64,000 nt of DNA from Erodium maritimum (taxonomy: Eukaryota > Streptophyta > Magnoliopsida > Geraniales > Geraniaceae). Shown piece after piece: positions 22,603-33,383 of the stretch. Every line of letters starts with the position of its first letter. The first letter of the stretch is position 1. The DNA is taken from contig OY997593.1 in assembly GCA_963921825.1 (NCBI GenBank), positions 58,698,039-58,762,038 of the forward strand, given 5' to 3'. Both the position numbers and the translations under genes were made by a program. The notes beneath the pieces are model-generated. The model was not told the DNA's origin, did not search any database, and saw only the letters and a list, made by a program, of their open reading frames with translations.

Positions 22603-24635
22603 GTTTGATCTACTACTACTTTTACTTGTCTTCTACATCAGTCCCTAAAACCGCGGTTTATATTCATGCTTGTAATTGTTTGTGTTCCCTAAGACTTTGC
22701 CTATCTTATGGTAAAGATGTTTGTGCGGGTGAGATTGTTGTCTTGGAATAAATTACAACATTTCTGCTTCAGGTCCGTTTTACGAGTGGTTCTAGTCCCC
22801 TTATGGATCCGTGTTTAAGCTTATCTTTGGGTGTTTATTGTGTCTATGTTTTATTGGTATTTTAGTAATAATAGTGGTGAAATGTATGGTTAAGGATTAG
22901 TCCATTATATGATGATGAGTTTTTTTATTTGCTTGTAAGTTAGTGTTTTGAAAGTTTGTTTAGTACTGTACTCCCTAAGATTATACTTGATCTCATAACT
23001 TTGAGGCAGTGTTTTGAAAGTTTTTTTTTTGATCAGCAAGACAAATTTAGATTAAAACCTCCAACGAGGGAGTAGAGGAGTACAAAGCCGATCTTTCACT
23101 ACAGATCAAGGCTACAAAAAAGAACACCACACTATGAAACCACAGGGGAATGAATGAAAACCCCACCCCCTAGAAGGTCGCAGCCTTCATCTTCGGGCGG
23201 TACCTGAAATGAAAGTAGGGCGCGGCCTACAATAATAAAATACAAATGAACAAGTTCTAAAAACTATATTTTGCTACCATGAAGTCCTGAAAAACCGAAC
23301 ACAGATGAAAAACTCCCAAGAACATGAAGCTCAGCTCAGAAATGAAGCTCGGGTCTTAAGTACCCAAATGAGACCACCATGAAGCCCTGAGGGGAGTAAA
23401 ATCCAAGAATCTATCCTCACCGGCGAAGATCCAAGCCCTAACCTTGATTTGCTAAACCGACTCCCATCTCAATAGAGATGCCCAAACAAGGACATCAACT
23501 ATAATGCCGCGGCCAACACCACTAACGGTTGAGACATATCCGAATTATCATACGAACTTTAACAGAAGGCTTCTGAGGGGCGAACAGCACCCATGAAACT
23601 CGTCGGCGGTCAACGGCTTTAACCGACGAGCTCGACCCACCACCGGGTCGAGATGAAGCGAAACCAAATACTAAAGAAGTATGCACGAATAGGAGGGGCT
23701 TAACTTACCAGGGGAAAAGGTCGCAGGCAGCTTCAGACCTGACCTTCAAGGCATGCACCCGTGTCGGTCCTCGACACGAAATCGGTCAACCCCGAGAATC
23801 GCCTGTAGGGGACCCAGTATTTCTACCGAACACTAGGTTGCCTTTCTGTCAGGCAACGGCTACCACCGGTGAGACCCAAAAACAACCAAGAACTCCGGAA
23901 CCGAGAGCCACCCAAAGCCTAAGCCTAGAACCGAGAGCTTTTCCTAGCAACAAACCGAGCTGACACCACACGACTTCACTCGCCCCTACTTTCGCCGGAG
24001 AGCCCCTTCAGTGAGAACCTCGTCTCAAACCACTCCGACATGGTGCAGGTGAAGGGCATCAGTGAAATTGCGCAACAGCAGACTCGAACGACTTCGAACT
24101 CACAGAGGGTCCGCTTAGCACTTCGGCCAGCACCGAGAATGCAAGAAGAGAACCAGAATTTCTTCAAACTGGAGCCGAGAGAGGAGAGCAGCGGTTCTGT
24201 CCCTGGGAAGCCCGAGGAGGCCGGGATAACCTTCCGCGCCACCAGGGAGGATGAAGGCCAGAGGGCGGCGTCTCCTTTGATTCCATATGAGATCCGGCGA
24301 GGTTGGGGAAGACTCCAAGCTGAAAGATCCCGAACAGACAGCAGAACCGACCACCACGACACACCTCCACACAGCAAAAGGGTCACCTAACACCACCAGC
24401 ACGTCCAAACAAACTGCTCCAATCTCACGGGAGAAAAGAGTCCCACTGTCAGAACGAACGGGCCGCACCGACAAGGCAGAGACACAGCCACCGTGTAGAA
24501 GGGAAAGATGAGCCATTCACAATGGCGGGTTGTGCTTCCAGCATTGGAGTAACTCATGATGTAAAAATGGAGGAAGAAAGGACTAGGTCCCGAACAAACA
24601 GCAGATCCGGACACCACCACTCCGATCTAAGGTGA

Positions 24636-24930
24636 ATAGCTCTGAGCAATTGCTTCATGGGTTATGTAAACATCCTTCACAACATCCTCGTCTCGTCTAG
24701 GCTTCCTCTTGTTGATTGGGCAGCCACTGGGAGCATATTGTTCAACTTTATCCAAATATAAGCAGCCTCCCTTGTGACCCCTTCCTTTTGTGGATAAGAA
24801 TAGAAATTGAGTAATGATTGGCTTTGGTTTCATGCGTAGCCCATAACCCGGTTGAGAAGAGAATTCAGAGGAGGAAGCTAGAGAGGCATATGACAGGGAC
24901 CCATTTGACCGAGATCAATTTGAGCTTCTA
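24636..24930 (-). pseudogene. Processed (intron-less) copy of galactosyltransferase exons 1-3
   Basis: The minus strand carries most of exon 1 (from AGAAGCTCAAAT), joined exactly to exon 2 (CCGG|GTTATGGGC) and exon 2 joined exactly to exon 3 (ATCAACAAG|AGGAAGCC), with both introns of the 18.7-21.1 kb gene absent. The copy stops near the end of exon 3. The middle of exon 2 differs and is about 40 bases longer, so either the parent was a paralogue or this part has been rearranged. No intact frame is seen. Confidence 0.85.
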
Positions 24931-25257
24931 AAACACAGAACCACGAGCTCCCTTGAGTTCTGCCGGCGAGATTCGAGACCAGAGGCTGAAGTCGTCGGAG
25001 AGGAACGAGATCTGCGTCAAGGAGCCGAAGGCGCCGGAAGGGGTCGGCGACGGAGAGCCGAACGCCACCGGCGGCGACGAGGGGAGATGAAGTGGGGGTG
25101 AAAAGAAGGGACTTGAGAAGGAAGGTAGGGGTCCTCACCGGCAACGGCAACAGCCATGGTGGCCGTGGCCGTCGCCGGCGAGGAAGGAGGAGGGGCTGGC
25201 GGCTGGGTTGAAGGGGCGGCGCGAATTTCAAGTCAGAGAAGAAAATAGGGTTTTTAC
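24931..25257 (-). other. GC-rich mRNA-like 5' sequence fused to the retrocopy, identity unknown
   Basis: On the minus strand this has a pyrimidine-rich leader and then a good initiation context (CCACCATGGCTGTTGCCG near 25160). It is strongly biased to Arg, Pro, Leu and Ser codons and GC-richer than the surroundings. A frame from about 25231 to 24878 is open (117 codons) but starts with TTG and crosses into the galactosyltransferase part. It could be the 5' end of another host mRNA, perhaps with a transit peptide. I do not recognise it. Confidence 0.4.
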
Positions 25258-25270
25258 TGTTTTGAAAGTT

Positions 25271-26047
25271 GAATTAAAGTTTAGTGTGAGTGAAGGGAAT
25301 TGTGGGCAAACATTATTCAGAATAGAGGGTGTGATTGTTGTTTGAGAAGTTGACTTTCATTTGATTTTGTCTAATCAAGTATTATTATCCGTATGATTCC
25401 CAATCTCATGTCTGTCTTGTTTTATTATTTCCGTTGGCTTCTAGAGTTCAGTTATTTGGAACTTTATAGGGGCTTATAAAATATGATTAGTAAGTAAAAT
25501 ATCTGGAGTGAAAACCATAGCGACAACGGTCGATATCCAATATTGTTATCGTGTTGTCAATGAGTCGTCTTCATATATGGTTCATTTCGTCCATATACTT
25601 TTAATGTGAAGGTTATATTTTAAGTGTTCAATGTGAGACTTATATTTCAAGTGTTCAATGTGGAACTTATAGTTCAACATATATGGGAGCAAGGTTCGGT
25701 TAATTGAGCTATAACGGCCGGAGTAGGAGTGAAGTGAGATTAGACAAACATACATAGAAGAGTTGTAGAAACTTTTTTTTAACGTAGGGAATGATTGATA
25801 CATACACATAAAAGCAACTGAGTAAGGCCATCTCTAAATATTACCTCACTGTTACTCACTAGTTCTTGTCTGACAGTTCAACAAACAATATCATCATAAA
25901 AAATTCCCTATGATGAACATGTTGTAAGAGTGGGTTTTAAGAAAGCTGTTGAGAATGGTTTTAATAAATGTGACAAAGCAATAATTATTATTGCTTACAT
26001 TTGCAGGAAGATTACTGACATTTTCTCCGTCTGTTTCGATGTGACAA
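25271..26047. other. AT-rich spacer, no gene seen
   Basis: Contains a short tandem motif (GTGTTCAATGTGRRACTTATA) repeated near 25625-25675, and nothing else recognised. Confidence 0.5.
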
Positions 26048-26062
26048 AGTTGTTGACTTGTT

Positions 26063-27953
26063 TTTTTCTTTTTGATCAACAAAAAATACGATTTTTATTT
26101 AGTCCAAACACAATTCAAAAGAATTACATAAAGGGAAGAAGAGGGGGAGAAGAGACACGAGGATGGAAGAACCAACAGGGATTAAAACCTAAATCTCAAG
26201 GAGGTTCGAATAAACTGAGGGCGCATTAAACCCGAGCGGGCAAGAAAAACCCAGAGATTTGCAAAGATCCCACGACCTTTTAGCCTCGGACTTTTTCCGG
26301 ACGGAACGAGACGGGCTAACGCCTTTGAGGGAGACGACCGGTTTACGGAGGCCTGGCTTTTTCCGTTTCTTGCGACGAGCGGCCCGGGGAGGCGAGGGGA
26401 CCATCTGAGACGGGGAGTGCAGGCCCGAGATAAAAGAAGCGAACGGGGCAGGTCCTGGAGAGTGAGCTGAAGTACCAGCCAGATGGGCAGGCCCAAGATG
26501 GGGAGGGTGCATCTGACTGGACTTCAGAGAGACAAGGCCCACTTCGTCACGGGCCGGCCCAGAAGCCATTAAAACAGCCGACAATGTCTCGTGCGTGGGC
26601 TCGAGAAGCAAAGCGACGCCAGTCTGGGAAAAAGGGGACGACCACTTTGCAATGAATGTCGGAGAAGGAACCGAGGTTGAGACTGGTGAAGAGACCGAGG
26701 GAGGCGGCGATCGAAATCGAGCTCCGGGAAGGAAACACCGAGATCCAAGGTGGCATCCGAAGAGAGGGGCGGGGGGAGGATTTGCTGAGTCTCACCCGAT
26801 GAGTTAGGGTTGCTAGCATTCGGGGAGGAATCAGAAGATGACGGGCTCGATTCCCTTTCCAAGTCAGAGGCGCGAGATTTGTGGAAGCAACTGGCGAAGG
26901 AGGTTTGAATTCACCTTCCTCAAGGTCAAATGGAGAATATGTTATCGGAGAAACAGGGACCAGAGCCTCATCCACCACAGAAACCTGAGTAAGGTAAGTT
27001 AAACCTTCTATTCCGACTTCAACCTCTCACCTCCTCATATTCGACGAACTCACATAAACCAGAGCAAAGGCCGAATCCATGCGAGTGAGCAAGGATGGAT
27101 TGCTATAGGAGTGCCGATTTCAGCCGCAATATTCCGAATCGTCGTCAAAGACCAGCCGGAAATAGGAATGCCATCAATTGAGATCCATTTGGAATGGCCA
27201 CCCCGAGAGACAGAAGCAGAATCAGAGTAGCAGTCGGGAAACCATTGCCGAAGGCCCATCCAATTGTCTGTAGCTAAAGAACTGAAGGATTCCTGATCTG
27301 CAAAGGAAATCAAGAACACTGCAAATCCCAACTCAACCAAGCGAATTTGGGGCCCAAGAGCAGCGGAGATATCAAACCTTAAGGAGTCGATGTCCCGACA
27401 TAGCAAGGAGACCCCAATGACGGTGAACTGAAACAGAGCATCAAATAGGGGGTTGGGAGCGCCAGAGCAGGACAAAGACTCCTTGGAGAATGTCGAAGCA
27501 GGACGAGGTGAGGAAGAACCCGCAACTACGTCCAAATAAGAAGGGCGTCTGGAAGAAGGATTTGGTAGAGATGCAACTGGAGAACACACTGAGCGCTGAG
27601 GAGGGCTTGCACGCCGAGCAGGACCCCGAGAGAAGTCGACTATGAGGCGCTCCGAACCCTAAAGGCTTCGGTGTTTAGAAGAGACCGCTAAGGAAGCCGA
27701 AGAGGGATTGCTGAAAAGAACAAAGCCATACCGTTTTCCAGCAGCAGAAAGCTTGGAGGAGGTGTAGGCTTTGCTAATGGATCCGAACTCAGCAAAGAGA
27801 GCATGAAGCTGGTCATTCGAATAAGGCAGAGGAAGATTGCAGACAAAAATGCGGGTGGAGGAAGGTGGGGAGGAAGAGGAAGGGTCGGGAGGTTTCATTC
27901 TCTCGGTTGCAGTCTAGTTCATGCACAATACCTTCTTGGAGTGCAAGCATTCT
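26063..27953 (-). mobile_element. Full-length ORF1-only LINE with 15-bp target duplication
   Basis: The minus-strand element ends in an A-rich tail (plus-strand T run from 26061) and is flanked by AGTTGTTGACTTGTT at 26048-26062 and 27954-27968. It encodes an RRM-type ORF1 in several frames and no endonuclease or reverse transcriptase. At 1.9 kb it has the same size and design as 7097-9098, but their sequences differ, so two ORF1-only families or strongly diverged copies exist here. It depends on enzymes supplied elsewhere. Confidence 0.88.
26182..27898 (-). pseudogene. LINE ORF1 (RRM plus DUF4283-like core), frameshifted
   Basis: From the Met at 27896-27898 (MKPPDPSSSS), an RRM reads TRIFVCNLPLPYSNDQL and GKRYGFVLFSNP, then hits a stop at 27659. 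A second frame (27050-27589) has a plant LINE ORF1 core with WMGLRQWFPDC and SKWISIDGIPISGW. The C-terminal part lies at 26182-26978 in shifted frames, with a basic KKRKKPGLRKP stretch. Role: RNA binding in the LINE particle. Two or more frame breaks inactivate it. Confidence 0.75.
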
Positions 27954-27968
27954 AGTTGTTGACTTGTT

Positions 27969-28327
27969 GTACTGTTCTTTTGAATGATTAGGTGAAATCC
28001 AAGTCATCTTACACAACACCTATGGCTAACTCCACCTTAATACATTAACTATAACTAGTAAGAACAATTCAACAACTTAGCATACATCTAATACATTTAT
28101 CATGCATAACAGAAGCGTAAGATTATGAAGCTGTCTACTTTTATTATGAAAATTGGATTATAACCATAAGTATTAATCAAATCAAATCAAAGTGTGAGTG
28201 AAGTCATTAATTACAACAAGAGCAAGACGAGAAATATCAATCCCTAATTGGTTAATGTACAACAAAACACTCCAAGCCATTCCCGAACTCTCTTGACCAA
28301 AACTATTCAAGAAAGTAAGCTCAATGT
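27969..28327. other. Short spacer, no gene seen
   Basis: AT-rich sequence between the LINE target duplication and the left end of the Copia element. Nothing recognised. Confidence 0.5.
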
Positions 28328-28367
28328 TGGTTCTCAACTACTAGTATTGAAACAATTAGTATTAAAT

Positions 28368-28668
28368 CCATTCACTTCCGTTGCTGATCCCTTCTACTGA
28401 GTCCTCATTACTTCCTACTCAAGCTCATACCAGACATTATTGGTGGAAGAATTTGCAAACACACTCATCTCATTCTCGGACTTTATTGTTAATAACTTGC
28501 AACTCAAGTAACTCTAAGTCTCTTGTTACCTTTCAAGTTCTTTTGATTTTACTGGAGATTATCTGTTGTGATCTTTAGTTGTTGCAATCTGTAGTGAGAT
28601 TGCTATATTTTGTAACCTTTTCTACCTCAGAAGAGGATAATTTAAATTTGTCTTCGCCGATAAAAAAA
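28368..28668 (+). mobile_element. Poly(A)-ended retrosequence inside the Copia LTR
   Basis: About 300 bp absent from the sister LTR, ending TCTTCGCCGATAAAAAAAAA in the style of LINE 3' ends in this window. No coding domain is visible, so it is probably a 5'-truncated LINE tail. Target duplication unclear. Confidence 0.6.
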
Positions 28669-28741
28669 AACAACTCGTTAGTTTTTAAGTACTAGGATTG
28701 AAAACAAAGGAGAGAGAGATAACGGGAATTGTGTAATCACC

Positions 28742-29280
28742 AAGGTTGTAAATGACGCTAGGCGTTAGGCGCTAGTCGTACGGTGAGGACCCCTAGGCGT
28801 TAGGCGGGGACTAGTCGGGGCCTAGGCGGATTTAACTTTTTAAATATTTTTAATTATTAATAAATATATATTACACAAATATAATAAAAAAAATTAAAAT
28901 ATAAACTATATTTGTATGATATAAAAAAACATAAAGTATTAAATTACAAAATACTAAACCAAATAATACTCTCATTTTGATTTTACTCTTTATTTTAATA
29001 AAAAATATAAATTATAATGATGAACCACCAAAGAGGGACACGTGTCGTATTCTTTTTATCAAGAAATTTAAGAACATTACAAACAAATCGTCTATCTCAC
29101 CTTTTCATCTCTTTTTCAAATGTCCGATTTCACAAACCAGAGTCCCAAATTTTTGTCTAATCGGGTGGAACGACGAGTCGGGTGGTTTTCGGATTTTGGG
29201 GCCTAGGCGAGACGGCGAGTCGGGCGTTCTTATAGATTTTGGGGCCTAGGCGGACTAGGCGGGGACTTTTACAACCATGG
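28742..29280. mobile_element. hAT-like non-autonomous element, 539 bp
   Basis: Termini AAGGTTGTAAATGACGCTAG and the inverse ...TTTTACAACCATGG, flanked by TAATCACC at 28734-28741 and 29281-29288. The right LTR shows the uninterrupted site (GTAATCACCAAATGC near 34540). The subterminal GGCGGACTAGGCGGGG motifs repeat at both ends. It belongs to the same terminal family as 30816-32939. Confidence 0.85.
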
Positions 29281-29563
29281 TAATCACCGAATGCTTTTTG
29301 ATGTTTGGTAAGGACTTGTATTTGTAGCGAAAATAAGAACAATCCTAATACAACACAACCTCTATGTAGTATCTATCCTAAACCTATAATAACTTGGTGC
29401 CCAAGAATATACAAGGTTCATTGAACCTACCTTATCGCTAACAATACTTATCTAATTAGATTAACTAACCTAAAATGAAATATTCATTGTCCAAGTAAAT
29501 GGTCTTCACAACTTGGTGTCCAAGACACCCACATGCCTAGCTTATTTGTTAACAATTTCCTCC

Positions 29564-29870
29564 TTAAGCTAGGCACGTGTCATCGATATCGATCTTCGAG
29601 CGGTGGTCTCGAAATTTCACCCTGCCAAGTAATTTTGTCATTATGTCCACCAGCTGATCATCAGTCTTAATGTACTTGACGGTGATTCTACCGTCGTTGA
29701 CGCATTCCCCACTGAAATGGTAACGCACCTTAATATGCTTGCTCCGATCGTGAAAGACCGGATTTTTGCATAACTGTATTGCTGATTTGTCGTCCACGTA
29801 GAGTGTGATGACACCAGTCTCCTTGCTGAGAAAATCGCCGAGTAGAAGCTGCTTACCATCTTTGGGAAGT
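29564..29870 (-). pseudogene. Copia RNase H C-terminus
   Basis: On the minus strand the translation includes KQLLLGDFLSKETG, then DDKSAIQLCKNPVFHDRSKHI, KVRYHF and YIKTDDQLVDIMTK, all signature blocks of the C-terminal end of Ty1/Copia polyproteins. The frame starts abruptly near 29870 without the RT domain that should precede it. Confidence 0.85.
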
Positions 29871-29916
29871 CTCGGCGGAGGGCGAGTCTTCTCTCTTACG
29901 AAGACTCTAACACGTG

Positions 29917-30810
29917 CTATCGAACAAGCACTATGGGGGGACTAGTCCTTGCTTGGGGAACACAACATCCCGAGTAGGTTTTAGCCTCATCATAATTACT
30001 GGACTTGTAGGCGTGATCCGCAAGGTCTGGGGCAAGGTTCAAAGCTTCCCAAACCCATTCCCATTCCCAGAGCTCGGCTACATGAATGGTGCAACCGTTC
30101 ACCCCTACATAGACCTTGTGATGGGAGAACATAGACTCGAGATGCTTCGCAAAGCAACGGCTGCACATTGTTCGGCAGAGATGCTCGAGCATGTGCTCTA
30201 ACTTAATAACCAAGGTTTCGCTCATCGAGGCCTTGGGTCCGTCCATGGGTTTCTCAATCAAACCGAGGTGTTTCTGCACCTCATTGAACTTGAATGGGTC
30301 TAGATCAACGACTGCCCGAGACGGTAATTTGCGAACGACAGTCATCATCATCGCCAATGCAGTGCTCTCTCTTGCTTCTGAATCGATATCAACAATCTTA
30401 CGATAGTGGCGAAGAACCTCCTCGGGATTGGCGTTTGACGGTGATGACACAAAGACCGCGCCCACTCCTCCTTGACTTAGTTGATCCATCGTACCAGCGG
30501 GACGTGGTGTTGCTAGAAAAGAATACTCTATTTCAACTTGTTCTGGTAGTACTGTTTTCTCTGGTGTAGTCCTGAAGGTTTCTCCCCCTGAGGATGGAGC
30601 TTGTGCTGGTATTGGAGTGAATGCCATCATGGTGTTCTCGGCCGAGAACGAGTCCTGCTCAGCGCCTGCTCCCTTAGTCCCAGATGGTTGTACCGTCATG
30701 CCACAGGCCACGGCTAGGGCTGCTGCCTCATCCGTCTCCGCCATCTCCAGGCAGGCTCTAGTGAGGTGGGTAGTCGATGATTTGGAAGAAAACTTCCATC
30801 CCGTGGTCAT
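29917..30810 (-). CDS. Unrecognised 297-codon frame inside the Copia element
   Basis: This is the longest uninterrupted frame in the element. It is acidic to neutral, with Ala/Ser/Pro-rich N-terminal sequence and a predicted helical stretch around NANPEEVLRHYRKIVD and LEHMLEHLCRTMC (Cys- and His-containing). It has no Copia protease, integrase or RT motif. It occupies the place where pol should be, between the gag remnant and the RNase H tail. The frame continues upstream beyond the hAT insertion, where the part at 32948-33281 is also open. It could be a captured host gene piece, another mobile element or an old viral insertion. I assign no function. Confidence 0.4.
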   Translation of the reverse strand: MTTGWKFSSKSSTTHLTRACLEMAETDEAAALAVACGMTVQPSGTKGAGAEQDSFSAENTMMAFTPIPAQAPSSGGETFRTTPEKTVLPEQVEIEYSFLATPRPAGTMDQLSQGGVGAVFVSSPSNANPEEVLRHYRKIVDIDSEARESTALAMMMTVVRKLPSRAVVDLDPFKFNEVQKHLGLIEKPMDGPKASMSETLVIKLEHMLEHLCRTMCSRCFAKHLESMFSHHKVYVGVNGCTIHVAELWEWEWVWEALNLAPDLADHAYKSSNYDEAKTYSGCCVPQARTSPPIVLVR

Positions 30811-30815
30811 GTACC

Positions 30816-32939
30816 CAAAGTTGTAAATGGCGCTAGGCGCTAGTCGGGAGACGAGGACCCCTAGGCGCCAGACGGGGCTTAGGCGGGGCCTAGGCGGATT
30901 TGATTATTTGATTATTTTAAATTATAGTATATGAATTATATCACTAAAATGATAAGAATATGATCTTCAAAAAAATTATAACAATATGTGTCTAATTCTA
31001 TTTTTTTTAAAGTATATGTGTCCAATTCTACACGTATAGTGTTGTAGAGGAGAAATCTAATAGAAACATCTCTTATCCTAAAAACTGTGCGAACCAATCC
31101 TAGTCATATTCCCTTAAGATCCAACATTCACCATAATACCACATCATAACCCCAATCCCACCTAAAACTCACGCCACTTTCTTCCTTTCTCACACAAACA
31201 AAGGCATAATTGTAATAGCATGGTGCCATGTGGACAAGTGTCCATTTTATTCTTCAACAATTCACTAATTTAATCATTTCCGCTTTGTTTCAGCTCCGAT
31301 TAGCTTCAAAGTTACACCAATATTTTTGTTTTTCCAAAGGCTTTAAATCAAGATCAGTCATGAATATATTTTGGAGCACGAAGATAAAAAGTTATATCGG
31401 GGTGATGAAAATAATGTTCAATGTTGATAAATTTTCACTAATGAATGTTTTATATCAATGTATCTAACTAGTGGTAAATGTTGATAAAATAACATGTACT
31501 GAGGTGATAAAAAATAATTAATGAGATGATAAAAAACGTGTACAAATTTGATGATAAGTGTGATAAACTAGTGTTTATGTTGATAAAAAAAGCATGTGAT
31601 GGGGTGATAAAACACATGTAATTTAGTGATAAACATAGTGTTTACTATTGATAAAAATAGTGCTTATTGTTCATAAAAAAACATGTGATGAGGTGATAAA
31701 AATCATGTTCGGTTTTGGAAAATGAGGTGATAAAACTAGTGTTCAGCGTTGATAAAACCAGAGTAAAGTGTTGATAAAACCAGTGTAAAGTGTTGATAAA
31801 AATTACCCAAATATAATTTCTTTTTAAATCATCCCCGAAATAATTTATTTTTTTCTTGCTTTAAAACATATTTACCACTGATGTTGATAGAAAACCCTTG
31901 AAAAAACAAAGATATTGAAGCAAGTTTGAAGTCAATCGGAGTTCAAATGAAGCGGGAAAAATTAAATCATGCTTAGTTTTGAAAAATGAAATGATAAACC
32001 TAGTGTCCAGTGTTCATAAAATCAGTGTAAAGTGTTGATGAAACTAGTGTAAAGCATTGATAAAATTTACCCAGATATAATTTTTTTTTAAATCAGCCCC
32101 AAAATAATTTTTTTCGTGCTTCAAAATATATTCATGACTGATCTTCATAGAAAGCCCTTGAAAAAACAAAAATATTGGCGCAAGTTTGATGCCAATCGGA
32201 TTTCAAACGAAGCGGGAAATTTAAATGTGTGAATTGGTGAAAAATAATAATATGATAGTTTTATCAAAAAACCCTTACAACTTACCAAAAAAGTGCTGTT
32301 TTTTTAGTCAACAACTCAATTGCATCTCATCCATCCATTCTTAAATTGGATGGCTTAGATTGGTTCACTCATTTTTTACGTTAAGAGGTGGTTTCTATTT
32401 GATTTCTTCTCTTAATATATAATTTATAATGTATAAACAAAACAACACTTAAATTATTTCACACCCCCCATACAACCTTGTCCTTTCCAGTTACCTTACA
32501 CAGCCACACAAAAGCATCAGGGCGTTTCACATTCTTATCTCCAGAAAACGAAATCTGAGAGCAAATATCTCAAACACATCCAAAATTTGGCTAAGAACAA
32601 CAAAGATTTTCTCACTTTTACAGGTCTGGCTCTCCCTTCATCGTAGCAATTCTGATTCATCCTTCTCTGTCACACTTTGCATCATCTTTTCTTTCTTCAA
32701 TCTCTCTCTCACTTTCTTCAAATTCTCCAAAACCTATGTCAAATCCAAGTCCTCGACTCAAATCCAGGTCGCCCGCCCCGCGCGCCTTACTCGCCCAGGC
32801 GCCCGCCCCGCCCGCCCAGCCACCTAAAAGTCGGATCCACGACTTTCCACGCCCGACCACACCAAATCGTGGCGTCAACCTCAGTTTTGGCACCTAAGCG
32901 CCCGCCTAGGCGCCGCCTAGGCCGCTTTTTACAACCCTG
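30816..32939. mobile_element. hAT-like non-autonomous element, 2.1 kb, with internal tandem repeats
   Basis: Termini CAAAGTTGTAAATGGCG and inverse ...CGCTTTTTACAACCCTG, flanked by CATGTACC at 30808-30815 and 32940-32947 (8 bp). Subterminal GCCTAGGCGG motifs are repeated at both ends, as in 28742-29280. No transposase motif is visible. The interior contains the GATAAA-rich repeats annotated separately, and the sequence next to the right terminus is GC-rich. Confidence 0.87.
31440..32235 (+). repeat. Degenerate tandem repeats inside the hAT element
   Basis: From 31440 to 31800, and again at 31985-32070, a unit of about 22-30 bp of the type GTGTAAAGTGTTGATAAAACC recurs many times. In addition a block of roughly 190 bp at about 31800-31985 is repeated with divergence at about 32060-32235 (shared CCCTTGAAAAAACAAA and TTCAAAYGAAGCGGGAAA). 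Non-coding. Confidence 0.75.
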
Positions 32940-32947
32940 CATGTACC

Positions 32948-33281
32948 ACACCGCATCCTTCCGCTCGTCGATCGCCCCAAAGTTGACCTCAGTGCGCACC
33001 ACGTCGTGAGTAGCAGGATCCATCCTTCCTTGTTCTACTCTTCCCTTATTCATGATGCGGTTGTCCATCTTCTTTGTTGCTGCATCGAGGAACGGACTTC
33101 CCATATTTTCCTGCTCATCTGGCACTTCCTCGTCCTTGAGCCTGACACTAGGTTTCCCACGATCTGGGAACTCCTTCGCCCTTATCGGTGTCCACCTAGG
33201 TCTTTGGGCAAGCACCTCGGATGTTCCCTCATCCTGATTTCGCATCCAGCATGACGTCCATATTATCCTTTGGACCGGCAC
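32948..33281 (-). pseudogene. Upstream part of the unrecognised frame
   Basis: The minus strand is open here and in the same frame as 29917-30810 once the hAT insertion and one copy of its target duplication are discounted. The sequence is charged (many Arg, Asp, Glu), includes DAATKKMDNRIMNKGR, and has no known domain to my eye. Its border with the gag remnant at about 33300 is not sharp. It could be divergent Copia sequence between the zinc knuckle and protease. Confidence 0.4.
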
Positions 33282-33383
33282 CTCGGTCGCTCCCTCGCTC
33301 TTGGCCTGACTCGCACTTGAGTTAGCTTGGGTCTTTGATATATCGTTATGGGATTTTTGAGTTCTCCTTGGTGAACGGTCGCG

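Larger units (their letters stand above)
23023..25257 (-). mobile_element. Chimeric poly(A) retrosequence: mRNA-like 5' part, galactosyltransferase exons, LINE-like 3' part
   Basis: On the minus strand the unit begins like an mRNA 5' end near 25257 (AAACCCTATTTTCTTC), passes through GC-rich sequence (24931-25257) and intron-less galactosyltransferase exons 1-3 (about 24640-24930). It continues as a 1.6-kb sequence related to 35041-36590 and ends in a poly(A) tract (T run 23021-23030). The repeat TGTTTTGAAAGTT (13 bp) lies at 23010-23022 and 25258-25270, consistent with one target-primed reverse transcription event. I infer a template-switching LINE product. An older composite of separate insertions is possible. 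Confidence 0.65.
28328..29554 (-). repeat. 3' LTR of the Copia element, with two insertions
   Basis: It matches the right LTR in three blocks: 28328-28367, about 28669-28741 and 29281-29554. The first gap is filled by a poly(A)-ended sequence, and the second by a hAT-like element. Both insertions are missing from the right LTR, so both happened after the Copia element landed. Confidence 0.85.

Noticed and set aside
23976-24516. Overlapping 116-136 codon frames on both strands
   Set aside because: No domains; shared non-coding repeat with 35-36.6 kb.
29914-30201. Plus-strand 95-codon frame opposite the unknown Copia cargo
   Set aside because: Shorter than the opposing minus frame, and the element's other coding sequence is on the minus strand.
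31440-32235. CRISPR-like spaced repeats
   Set aside because: Units are degenerate, spacing is irregular, and the setting is a plant hAT element.
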